DNA of 64,000 bases from Branchinecta lynchi (lineage: Eukaryota; Arthropoda; Branchiopoda; Anostraca; Branchinectidae), in assembly GCA_023053575.1 (NCBI GenBank), contig JAKZAP010000021.1, positions 12,896,212-12,960,211 of the forward strand. Direction: 5' to 3'. Below are positions 1 to 10,900 of this stretch, piece by piece. Numbering within the stretch: position 1 is the first letter of the stretch; each line of letters opens with the position of its first letter. The notes beneath the pieces are model-generated. The model was not told where the DNA came from and ran no database searches. It saw only the letters and a program-made list of their open reading frames with translations. Both the position numbers and the translations under genes were made by a program.

Positions 1-454
1 TTTTATGAATGGGTTGAAAGAGGAACGTATTAAACACCGCTAAAAACTGGTCTTGAAAACGGGTCAGTACCGATTTACGAACAGGTGTGGTCCGGGCATC
101 AGCCCCTCAGTCGTTTTTCTCGTCGGTCCTTGTGTTCCCAGAGAGCCGGCATCGTGTGCCTATGGCTTCATGGTGTATACCATTTTTGGAGTTGAAGCTC
201 CTTACTGATATCATTTCAGTACTTGTCGAAGAAGTTGAGTCAGTTCATGATAGATGGCTGGTTTAGCGCTAGAAGCTGAACTTTGCTTGCGCTTTTAAAC
301 TTTTAAAGCATACGAACGTGAGCGTAAGATGTCGCTTAGTGTACATTAGATAGGACTAGGGCTTTGTGATGCATACCTACCCTCCATATGAAGTCCGAAA
401 CACGCCTGGGAACCTCGGGAAGATGAGAAACGTCACCCGAACGATGATTAAAAT
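1..454. other. No gene recognised
   Basis: A short segment at about 231-300 (gatagatggctggtttagcg) recurs diverged at 1154-1200. Nothing else identified. Confidence 0.4.
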
Positions 455-695
455 CTTATGTAAACCAATCAACTACGTCTGTTGTGGACAGTTGTGGTGA
501 CGTTTCCTGCTCTTCGCGATAGGCACACGGCGATTCTTCATCGATCAGGATCGGGAATCCCGGACTTGAATTCCTGACAGGATTTTCGGCACCATCATCA
601 CTTCCATATGGGAAAGTTGAGATTTTTTTAACTTTACGATGAAAGTGAAAATTCGGCCGGGAAATCCTTGTCGCGTGTGTTCGCACGTTTAGTCA
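455..695. repeat. Degraded relative of the 63667 TIR element
   Basis: Shares the core ggcaccatcatcacttcc, gatgaaagtg and ggccgggaaatcc, and the right end cgtgtgttcgcac. Confidence 0.5.
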
Positions 696-733
696 TCAAG
701 ACTATTCGCAGGAGTTGACAGCATCCCGATAAT

Positions 734-1110
734 AGTTACGTTTTTGCAGATGCCATGGTATATGTTACCACGGTAACTAGATCTGCAATTAGTCGTTTTT
801 ACAGTAACAGTGGTATCTGATATACGGTTGCTTTGCAAAAACGACAATTGCCGGAAATGCGCTTTTCGGCGTCATCCCAAGAGAAAAAATGATATTCAGT
901 CACATCACTAAGTGCTGAACTTCTTTCCCACCATTTGACAAAAATTGATGAAAGTGAGATGACTTTTTCAGATACTACGATCAGTTACCACGATAACTGG
1001 CCAGATACCACGATAACTGCCTTTTGATAGTGGTATCAGATACCACGATAACTGCAAAAACAACTTCAGACCGTGGTATCAGATACCATGGTATCTGCAA
1101 AAACGCAACT
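734..1110. mobile_element. Palindromic MITE, family P, copy 1
   Basis: Ends AGTTACG... and ...CGCAACT with nested palindromes of the type gataccatggtatc. The 3-bp AAT is present on both sides (731-733 and 1111-1113). About 377 bp; internal part shared with the copy at 55510-55881. Confidence 0.8.
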
Positions 1111-1499
1111 AATGTCGTTTGGTTGCTGGTGACATTAGTTGAGTTAATTAACAATAGATGGCTGATCTGTCGTTAGAAAGCGGAATTTCCGTTAAAGCAT
1201 ACTGACGTATAAACCTTCGCTCGTCAGTGAGTGTGACTTTTATTGGGTGCTGTACCTTCGTCAAATTTTGTGCTGAATTTACTGTAGGGTATCGTCGCAA
1301 AGAAGCTTTCGGAAAACTTGGCTAAAGCTGGCTTCGGGTCGTAGGAAGTTTGAACGGCAGCTTGAGCCTGATTGGTTGAATCAGTTTCGTCACTGTATTG
1401 AAGTGCTGCCATGCGACGGACAGACTACAAATGTCTGGCGTTCGCTGGCCGGAATTTGTACCAGGGAATTCGGCACCATCATTAGCTCTGCACGGAAAA

Positions 1500-2190
1500 T
1501 ATAGATTTTCCAAGTTTGTGAAAGTGAATCCGGCCGGAAAGGCCGATCATATATCCGTACGGTTGTTGAAAAATCAAATTTTGGTGTCACTGCCGTTTCA
1601 AATGGACACAATTCGCTTACTATATGACAGGATTTGGAAATCGCACGGTGTGACCTGATTGGTTGAAACACTGCCTTACTAGATAATGTCGACAGGTGGC
1701 AGAAAAAATAGATATCTTTCATGCCTGGAAGTTTAAGACATTTACTTACTTCCGATTTTCGGCCGGAAAGATGTGAAAAGCGTATGTCCGCGCGGTAAGT
1801 GAAAATATATTTTTGGTGTCATTTTCGTTGCAAATGTACACAATTTGCTTACTGTATGACTGGATTTGGAAATCGCACGGTGTGAACTGATTGGTCGAAA
1901 CACTGCCTTACCAGATAGGAGGTGGCAGCAAAAATAAATTTTTGTCATGCCAGAAAGTTTAAGACATTTACTTCCTTCCGGATTTTTGGCCGGAAAGATC
2001 GACCGTATGTCCGCGCGGTAAGTGAAAATATATTTTTGCTGCCAAGGCCGTTTCAAGTGTACATAATTCGCTTACTATATGACAGGATTTGGAAATCACA
2101 CCGTGTGACCGTGTAGTCGGAAGTCCTTACATAATGTCGAGCAGCAAAAAAATGCATGCCTGAAAGTTTAAGACATTTACTTTCTGGTTA
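1500..2190. repeat. Degenerate tandem repeat, period about 220-235 bp
   Basis: The marker (g/a)atttgcttactgtatgac recurs at about 1612, 1842 and 2068, each followed by aggatttggaaatcgcac. Parts carry ggccggaaag segments like the 1430-1540 repeat. Confidence 0.6.
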
Positions 2191-2569
2191 ACAGAATATT
2201 TTGCCCAAAAGATCTGAGGTTCTGTTTTTTTATTTTAATTCCGAAAGGTGTCATAGCGGTATGACAGTCATGCCCTGCCAGAGCCCTGATTGGTTCGGCT
2301 GTGTAGCTTTGCTGTTTTTCCATTGTTTAGATACTTCAATGTTGTGCCTGTCTCCTATTTAAATCCTAATTTTTTTGTATATATTTTGATTACTAGTCAA
2401 ATGGTTTGTGCCAAAATTTGGTTCTGAAAAAAAAATATACAGACGGAACAATTTGATTGCTTCTCCTTACTTCTTGATCAACCACGTTTAGGAGATGTTA
2501 GCGCTTGGAGATTTTGCATCGTCACCAATAGTGACAAGACTTTTGTCGCTATCAGGAACGGAACGAACA
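2191..2569. other. No feature recognised
   Basis: AT-rich spacer; no frame, repeat or motif that I can support. Confidence 0.4.
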
Positions 2570-3350
2570 AGACCAAAGGTGTCGATGGGATCCCAAAAGT
2601 TTAATATTTGATTCAGAGAATAGGGTCTTGTCTTCGCCATATCCAGTCTTCGCCAGGCTAATCATCAAAGAAAACCAAGTTCAGATATACCTCTAGAATC
2701 TGTATCTATTTTACGATACTGACCAAGACTTCCCTAGCAAACTACTAGTCCAGCAAAAAAAAGAGAATTCAGAAACAAATCCAGCGTTAAATCCCTATAA
2801 AGAACATCTAATCAACCTCGAATAAAAGTTTGAGTTAAAAAAGAAAAATCCGGTTACAACCGGATTCCCGACTAATTATATGCCCGGGTAAAAAGTGATT
2901 TTCATATATAGACTCAGCCAGTCTTCTTATCCCTTAATCTGTCATCCAATCAAACTTTTGCTTTTATCAAGTTTTCCGGTTTTGGCCGGATTCCGGGCGA
3001 ACTAGTTGTCAGGCGAGAAAATTGTTTTCACTATCGTGTTCAATATGTTTTTCTACCCCTAGATCGAACATTGAATCAGCTTCAACCGAAACTTTTACTT
3101 TTAACCAACTTTCCGTTTTTCGCCGGATTCCGGACGAACTACTTGTCCGGCGAGTAAACGGTTTCCACTATCGTGCTCAGCATGCCTTCTTACATAATAA
3201 TCGACTATCACATTATCTGTTTAAAAATATTTCATCTGTCCCTTAATTTGAACCCCCTCCCCCACCACTAAATGTAGAGCTACAGAGCCCATCTAAGAAC
3301 TTGACCTTATCCTTGACCCAAGGAATCCTTACACCAAGTTTCATTTCATT
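2570..3350 (+). mobile_element. HINE-like element, family B, truncated at 3' end
   Basis: Starts gatgggatcccaaaag, continues with tandem core units around ccggattccggacgaactac and runs to the accaagtttcat motif, where it joins a family A remnant. Confidence 0.6.
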
Positions 3351-3655
3351 AACCCATGTGGCCGTGGTTGTGGGAGTTGGGGTCCGTAAACTTTGTGACA
3401 TGCGGTTGTGGAACCGGAAATGTGCAGATATGCTCCGGTTCGAGTCAAACTTGATGGAAGGGAAGAAGAGATTTTAGTATGTGTCCGAGTCGTATTCGGC
3501 CACACTAGGGGAGTCCTGGAAATGATTTGGCTGTGTAAACGAGTGTATAACGACCGGATCCGAGCACGGTGGGGAGGAGTATCGGAATTCCCAGAAAAAT
3601 GCTCAGATTCACTTTCTCGCTTCTCACACCACCTACTCGTAACAAGTGCCATATG
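3341..3655 (-). mobile_element. HINE-like family A remnant, inverted
   Basis: The inverse of family A sequence also seen at 10.7 kb (catcaagtttgact, gtgtggcc...), ending at caagtgccata, head to head with the element at 4051. Confidence 0.5.
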
Positions 3656-4072
3656 AGCTCGTAGCTCTTGTTCTGACGGAAAAACTTCCCGCAGACAACC
3701 GTTGACAGCGTGGTTTTGTTAGAGAGGTTAGAATGTACCATACGAAATCTGGGTATAAGGAGGGATTATCGAAGTGGTTGCGTTAGTATTATAGGTAAGA
3801 CGGGTCCTGTAACAACACCCGATGTGAAACTCCGGCAACAAAGGCTACTCTGATTTTTTGTTGTTTATGAACCGTGATAGGAAAGATTCATCCAGCTCTC
3901 CTAAAGTCCTTCACAAAATTCCACTATTTATTTTCTTTGTATTATCTCTTGAAAGCTTTCTCACAACGGTCTCATATCTGTTTCTTCTGGACAACGCTGT
4001 AACAGGTCTTTCAGATTGGCTCGCATGTCCTAACAAGAGCTACGAGCTCATATGGCACTTGTTACGAGTAGG
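3632..4072. repeat. 41-bp perfect inverted repeat
   Basis: 3632-3672 and 4032-4072 are perfect reverse complements (the outer half is family A terminus, the inner half is gagctcgtagctcttgtt). The 359-bp spacer includes a family Z fragment. Confidence 0.85.
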
Positions 4073-5695
4073 CACGGCTCGGTTATGTCAATGATATATC
4101 TAGTGTTTGCTAGGTGTCTTCCCACCAAGTTTCATCTCGATCCCTCCACTCATAGCGTTTTCCAATATTTCCGGTTCTCCCCTCCAGCTCCCCCCAAAAG
4201 TCACCGGATCCGGTCCGGATTTTAAGTGGGTCGTCTGAGGCATGAGGTCTTTCCAAATATCAAGTTTCATCGAGATCCGGTCACCCGTTCAAAAGTTATA
4301 AATACCTCAAGATTCCGGATTCCCCTCCCTCCACTCCCCCGACAGTGCCCGAATCGGCTCGGTCATGTCAATGATGTATCTAGTGTTTACTAGGTGTCTT
4401 CCCACCAAGTTTCATCTCGACCCCTCCACTCATAGCGTTTCCCAAGATTTCCGGCTGCCTCCTCCAGCTCCCCCCAAAAGTCACCGGATCCGGTCCGGAT
4501 TTTAAGTGGGTCGTCTGAGGCATGAGGTCTTTCCAAATATCAAGTTCCATCGAGATCCGATCACCCGTTCAAAAGTTATAAATACCTCAAGATTCCGGAT
4601 TCCCCCTCCCTCCACTCCCCCCCCACAGTACCCGAATCGGCTCGATTATGTCAATGATGTATCTAGTGTTTGCTAGGTGTCTTCCCACCAAGTTTCATCT
4701 CGATCCCTCCACTCATAGCGTTTCCCAAGATTTCCGGTTGCCCCCTCCAGCTCCCCCCCAAAAGTCACCGGATCCGGTCCGGATTTTAAGTACGTCGTCT
4801 GAGGCATGAGGCCTTTCCAAATATCAAGTTCCATCGAGATCCGATCACCCGTTCAGAAGTTATAAATACCTCAAGGTTCCGGATTCCCCCTCCCTCCACT
4901 CCCCCCCCCCCCACAGTGACCGAATCGGCTCGGTTATGTCAATGATGTATCTAGTGTTTGCTAGGTGTCTTCCCACCAAGTTTCATCTCGATCCCTCCAC
5001 TCATAGCGTTTCCCAAGATTTCCGGTTGCCCCCTCCAGCTCCCCCCCAAAAGTCACCGGATCCGGTCCGGATTTTAAGTGGGTCGTCTGAGGCATGAGGT
5101 CGTTCCAAATATCAAGTTTCATCGAGATCCGATCACCCGTTCAAAAGTTATAAATACCTCAAGATTCCGGATTCCCCCTCCCTCCACTCCCCCCCCCCAC
5201 AGTACCCGAATCGGCTCGGTTATGTCAATGATGTATCTAGTGTTTGCTAGGTGTCTTCCCACCAAGTTTCATCTCGATCCCTCCACTCATAGCGTTTCCC
5301 AAGATTTCCGGTTGCCCCCTCCAGCTCCCCCCAAAAGTCACCGGATCCGGTCCGGATTTTAAGTGGGTCGTCTGAGGAATGAGGTCGTTCCAAATATCAA
5401 GTTTCATCGAGATCCGATCACCCGTTCACAAGTAAAAAATACCTCAAGATTCCGGATTCCCCCTCCCTCCACTCCCCCCACGGTGCTCGGATCGGGGAAG
5501 TGACTATTTCCAACTTAATCATTTGGGGTCCCTGATACGCTTGCCAAGTTTTATCGTCCTAGCTTATCTGGAAGTGCCCGAACTAGCAAAACCTGGACAG
5601 ACCGACAGACCGACAGACCGACAGACCGACGGACGGACAGAAATTGCGATCGCTATATGGCACTTGGCCGAAGGGCAAGTGCCATAAAAACCGTG
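4051..5695 (+). mobile_element. HINE-like element, family A, with five 283-bp tandem units
   Basis: Starts TATGGCACTTG and ends with its inverse CAAGTGCCATA. Five tandem units begin at about 4081, 4361, 4644, 4932 and 5218 (periods 280-288 bp; marker ttatgtcaatgatgtatcta). Then follow a gacagaccgacagaccgac microsatellite (5597-5640) and a terminal hairpin tggcacttggccgaagggca (5657-5692). Confidence 0.75.
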
Positions 5696-5889
5696 AAGCT
5701 GCTGATGGCGCGAGAGCAACTGGTAAAAAAACACAAAAACGAGTGTGCACTCTGAGGGTTCGGAGTTTTAACAAATACGAGATAACACTACCTTTTGATG
5801 TTACTAATATTCGAGACAATTTTAAGAATAATAATACAAAGCAAGAGAAAAGGCTTTCGCCTCTAAATTTAATTCTTAATTCTGAGTAG
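5696..5889. other. Short spacer, nothing recognised
   Basis: AT-rich sequence after the family A hairpin and before the coding-like repeat. Confidence 0.4.
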
Positions 5890-6003
5890 TCGAACTGATC
5901 AGAGTTAAAAATCCCATCAACAATGCACTTGAAACTATTGACCGATTCAGCATTAACCGCATCTTCGGTAAGGCTGTTTCAAGGATCAACATTTCTGTTA
6001 GGC
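5890..6003 (+). repeat. Coding-like dispersed repeat, copy 1
   Basis: Reads IRVKNPINNALETIDRFSIN then RIFGKAVSR. Related frames at 21335-21425 (plus; IRVKNVIYNTRETINLL) and 39080-38985 (minus; VKNLIYNTLEAVNRFRVNRI). Confidence 0.5.
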
Positions 6004-6084
6004 TACCAAAACCCACTTAAAAACGTCCTTGTGGAACCTTGATTTTGTAAGCTTGTACGTGTGCCCGCAATGTGAAACTCTAAC

Positions 6085-6438
6085 TTTCAACCAAATTTTC
6101 GTTGTTTGCTGGATTCCGGGCGAACTACTTGTCGGACGAGAAAATGTTTTGTAAATTCGTGTTCAGCGTGTCTTCTTACCCCATAATCGACTATCACATT
6201 AGCTGTTTAACAATATTTTGTTTGCCACTTAATTTGAACCCCCACCCCTAAATCTAGGGCTACAGAGCCCATCTACGAACTTGACCTTACCCTTGACCCA
6301 AAGAGTCGTCACACCAAGTTTCATCAAAATATCTCATTCCCTTCGATAGTTATCGTGCTAACAGACAGACAGACGGACGGACGGACAACTTTTACGATGT
6401 CATAGGTATCCCTCCACTTACGTTATGGGATCCCAAAA
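6085..6438 (+). mobile_element. HINE-like element, family B, 3' half
   Basis: One core unit, then cccatctacgaacttgacc, caccaagtttcatc, an acagacagacgg microsatellite at about 6361-6387, and the end cacttacgttatgggatccc. Confidence 0.65.
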
Positions 6439-6439
6439 A

Positions 6440-6690
6440 GAAGGTGATCAGAGGCGATTCTTTCAAAAATTGTATATGTGACGCAAGTAAGGCTGATTGG
6501 CCGATAGTTGTTTGGATCTTCTTTCGAAGCACCACCTTTAAACACTGGCGTAACGACAGCTTGCTTCCAAAGCTTTGGCAGTTGGCCAGATTACAAGCTT
6601 TTCCTAAAAATGTTGTTATGATGCCTTTATGTTTTACGTTGCTGTTAAACATAACACTAAACATGGTTTGCAACGTTACTTTTAGCGAAA
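6440..6690 (-). mobile_element. Degenerate LINE reverse transcriptase fragment
   Basis: On the minus strand, one frame reads LPKLWKQAVVTPVFKGG, then DPNNYRPISLTCV and FERIASDH, the conserved RT segment of CR1/L2/Jockey-like elements. Frameshifts and stops flank it. It is a different lineage from the intronic LINE (NYRPISLT against NYRPITVS). Confidence 0.7.
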
Positions 6691-6753
6691 AATAACGTTT
6701 GAAAAGTCATAATATAAATATTCCGTAACGTCAATAGATAGTGGGTCACCATT

Positions 6754-7302
6754 AGTTGCGTTTTTGCAGATACCATGGTATCTGATACCACGGTCTAAAG
6801 TCGTTGTCGCAGTTACCGTGGTATCTGGTACTCAGATAGCGCGGTCGGACCGTGGTATCTGAAAAATTCATTTCACTTTCATCATCACTAACACAAGGTT
6901 CTAGTTTTTTGTCAAATTGGTGGAAAAGAAGTTGCATCACTGTCAAGGCCGTATGCAGGGAGATACGCCCCCCCCCCCCCCCGAAACATACAGAAATAAT
7001 CATTTTTATAGGATTTTCCCTCTGATCTGTGTTTTTTGTACTTTTTTGTCCGACCAGCAGGCAACCCCCCCCCCCCCCCCCGAAAGGCACCCCCCCCCCC
7101 CCCTCCCGAAATAAATTACTGGATACGGGCCTGGTCACTGTAGATGTCAGTGAATCAGCATTTCTTTTTGGACGATTTACAAAAGCGCAAATCCGGCAAT
7201 TGTCCAACCGTAGTATCAGATACCACGGCAACTGTAAAAACGACAAATTTCAGATCCAGTTGTCGTTTTAACAGATACCGTGGTATCTGCAAAAACTGAA
7301 CT
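6754..7302. mobile_element. Palindromic MITE, family P, copy 2 (with nested hAT-type insert)
   Basis: Flanked by ATT on both sides (6751-6753 and 7303-7305). Terminal arms carry the gataccatggtatc palindromes. The interior is interrupted at 6944-7133 by a hAT-type element, giving a relative age: P inserted first. Confidence 0.8.
6944..7133. mobile_element. hAT-type MITE, family D, nested in P copy 2
   Basis: Terminal inverted repeats CAAGGCCGTATGCAGG and (reverse complement) CAGGCCCGTATCCAG; 8-bp flanks ATCACTGT and GTCACTGT match at 7 of 8. Long C tracts lie just inside the ends. Confidence 0.75.
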
Positions 7303-7697
7303 ATTATCAGAGTCACTACTAGCCAAGATATGTTGTTGGGGGGGGGGGGGGGTACCTACTGGCTTGTAAATTCTACTAACTGTTTTCAGAAAAAATCGAC
7401 TGTTTGCACGCCCACTTATTTTCTTTTACCTACTGGCCGACAACATTGGGGGGATCTGATCATTAGCTTCGCGATATCCTAGGAACTACGTCATAAGAGT
7501 GATTGTTTCTTCTTTCGGTAATTTTGTTCATAAAGCACCTGAGTTGAGAAGTACTTGTTTTTTAGTACAGATTCATTATTATTATAATCTGTTGAAACTG
7601 CGCATCCTTGTATACATTTGTGAAACTTCTGAAGTGTAGCCGAGCTGGGAGATGGCGCTGGCTAGTGAGAAATATAATACTGCAACCAAGTTTCGTA

Positions 7698-7933
7698 TTA
7701 TCGCAAAAGCTCTGTATTATACCAAGCCAATTCATAGCAGAAAAAGTCACTCATATGGGCCATATTGTTCATCATGTCCGCACGCATGGCCCCGTGTGAG
7801 TTGTAACGCCGGAAGCTGCTTTTCTCTAGTTTCCACAAAACCGAAAACTTGTAATAATATTCTTTCCTGTCCTTTTCTTCCATTGACAAGTTATGAGCTT
7901 CAACTGCTAGCTGTCGAATCTGTTTGTCAACAC
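7698..7933 (-). CDS. METTL24-like gene, exon 4 (C-terminus)
   Basis: Residues 223-299 start with VDKQIRQLAVEAHN, matching the strand that follows DIExxE in the family (xxKQLxxEIH-like), continue through a helix ending KLEKSSFRRY, and finish with FFCYELAWYNTELL and a TAA stop at 7700-7698. The acceptor is cttttttag|GT. It is 5.9 kb from exon 3. No clear AATAAA was found just downstream. Confidence 0.85.
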
Positions 7934-10900
7934 CTAAAAAGATATTGTCACATAAAAAACTATTCCGGCAAAACACAGGTTCAGGTTCAGTTCTTTAATT
8001 TGCAACATTTGATATTAGAATAAATCAATCACTGAGAGCCGGCAAGGATACAAGATCGTTAGCTCGGCCCCATACCCGATGACAAATTTTCAAGAATTAG
8101 TCGTAGTGAGCTGTGCGAAAAAGTAGCATGCAGTAGTAACTGTTGCCACTGCATGCTACTGCTAGCAAACTGTATGCTACTACAGCAAGATTGGATGCTA
8201 CCGGATGCTACTACTGAAGATTAACCTAGTCGGAGGCATGTTAAACCAAAGTATTCCATACTACTACATATCAATACATTCAACTTTTTCGTAGAACTAC
8301 CATACAACTAAACACTCAAATAATTTTTCATCGGGTATTATACAATAACCACACATAAATTAGTTAGAAGCGAAATCGTAGTGAACTATAAGAAAGAACT
8401 GCTCATCACTCCTCAGGCAAAAAATTTAGACCCGTTTTCTGGCCCAGTTTTGGGAAAATCTAGGAGAGTACTTATGTGGTTTCAAGGGTGGTGGATAGGT
8501 CTTGATTAGGGTCACTGGGACCTGGTTGATAGCGTAGAAATATGAAGACATAACAAGTACGAACTAGGCTTGATTAAAATCGTCCTGTTCTTCATCATAA
8601 GCGCCACTAGTCACCGGGTGTTTCGGCGAGAATCCCCGCAATCCTCCCCGAAGCATTTCGTTTGTCAACGGTAATTCTATGGTTCTGTAACCCCTGGTTC
8701 CTTCCGTCTGCGTTAAAACGCTGAACTGAGGGTGAGATTAGCTGAAGAGATACAGAATTCCCGAGAATCGGACCTCCCCCCCCCCCCTTACAATGATTGC
8801 TCTAGGGCTTGGTGGCCACGAGGTACCACCCTCGGTACCACCCCTTCGATCGCCCCTATATCACTCCCAAACGAAAGCTATGACTCAAAGGTTAGCACTA
8901 CGCGAAATAGGCTATTACACAGTGGGTCTCAACGCTCTTGTTTAGCGAAGAATTATAATGCAAAACCAAGCGCTACACGCAGTCTCTAGCTGTGAACTGA
9001 GGAAACTTTGCTTTATTAACAAGATCAAAGGTTTCGATGGGATCCCAAAAATCTAATATTTGATCCAGACAATTTCGAACGAACTACCATACTTGTCCAG
9101 AAAAAAAAAGTCCAGAAACGAATTCAGCGTATCTCCTTATCCGTATAAAGAACATCTAATCAACGACAAGTAAAACTTTAACTTATAAAAAAAAAAAAAT
9201 CCGGTTTTAACCGGATTCCAGACGAACTATACGTCCAGGTAAAAAAAAAAAGATTGTCATATACAGCTTCAGCGTGTCTTCTTACCCCTAAATCTGTAAT
9301 CTAATCAACTTCAAATAAAACTTTTGCTTTTAACAAACTTTCCGGTTTTAGCCGGATTCCGGACGAACTACTTGTCCGATGACAAAATGGTTTTCACCGT
9401 CATGTTCAGCATGTCGTCTTACCCCCTAATCTACTATTACATTATATATTTCATTTGCCCCTTAAATTAAACCCCCTCCCCCACCCCTAAATGTAGGGCC
9501 AGAGCCCATCTACGAATTTGACCTTACTCTTGACCCAAACAATCCTCACACCAAGTTTCATCAAAATATGTCACTCCCTTCGAGAGTTATAGTGTGCACA
9601 GACGGACAGACAGACGGACGGACAGACGGACAACTTTTGTGATGTCATAGGTATCCCTCCACTTACGTTTTGGGATCCCAAAAAGGGCTATCTATCACAG
9701 ACATCTATAACTGTTCGACGAAACGCTCCTCGGAGAAATTAGATGCTAGGAATAAGTAGACGGTGTTATTCCAAAAGGTTACAGGCGACATGTCTCAAAA
9801 CTTACTGTAACAGCGAAAAATCTTTAACTTTTTGGCCAAGAAGTCCCAGAAAGAAAACTACCGGTCGCTCCAGTTTGGCTGAAATTTCTATACACGCAGG
9901 AGAGCTTCATAGTCCTGCTTCGTAACACCTAGCTAATAGTTAAAAAAAAATTATTTTTTAGTTTTGAAAATAGAGAAGTTTTTAATTATGTTAAGTTTAG
10001 GTAATATAGTTAAAAATAGCAAATTTTATTTATAATTTTTTTTTTAAGATTAATTAAAGACCCCTTAAATTAAACCCCCTCCCCCACCCCTAAGTGTAGG
10101 GCTACAGAGCCCATCTACGAAATTGACTTTACTCTTGATCCAAACAATCCTCACACCAAGTTTCATCAAAATATGTCACTCCCTTCGAGAGTTATAGTGT
10201 GCACAGACGGACAGACAGATGGACAACTTTTGTGATGTCATAGGTATCCCTCCACTTACGTTTTGGGATCCCAAAAAGGGCTATCTATCACAGACATCTA
10301 TAACTGTTCGACGAAACGCTCCTCGGAGAAATTAGATGCTAGGAATAAGTAGACGGTGTTATTCCAAAAGGTTACAGGCGACATGTCTCAAAACTTACTG
10401 TAACAGCGAAAAATCTTTAACTTTTTGGCCAAGAAGTCCCAGAAAGAAAACTACCGGTCGCTCCAGTTTGGCTGAAATTTCTATACATGCAGGAGAGCTT
10501 CATAGTCCTGCTTCGTAACACCTAGCTAATAGTTAAAAAAATGTTATTTTTTAGTTTTGAAAATAGAGAATTTTTTAATTATGTTAAGTTTAGGTAATAT
10601 AGTTAAAAATAAGAAATTTCTATTTATAATTTTTTTTTTTTAAGATTTTTGAGCAATTTTAGTTTAATTTGATAGATCTCCGCCCACTGTGGCGGAATAC
10701 GACTTGGACACATACACTTCGCATCTCTAACATTTCTTCTTCCCGTCCATCAAGTTTAACTCTGCAAATTTCCGATTCCCGCTTCGTCCTCCTCCTATCT
10801 TGGTCGGATCCGGTTCGGACGCCAACTGACAAATCTAGGCTGCGTAAACCTGGTACCCCCAACCATGGCCGCATGGGTTCGTATACGTGCTTTGCACATC

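Noticed and set aside
231..300. Short frame after a good acceptor (tgatatcatttcag) reading YLSKKLSQFMIDGW
   Set aside because: It overlaps a small repeat also found at 1154-1200 and has only 19 codons.
6917..7271. Proline-rich frames with PPPPPP runs
   Set aside because: They come from the C tracts of the hAT family D element.
9743..10518. Two identical 60-codon frames starting with ATG (MLGISRRCYSKRLQ)
   Set aside because: They lie in the 0.6-kb tandem duplication. Identity reflects recent duplication, and no family, splice site or codon bias supports coding.
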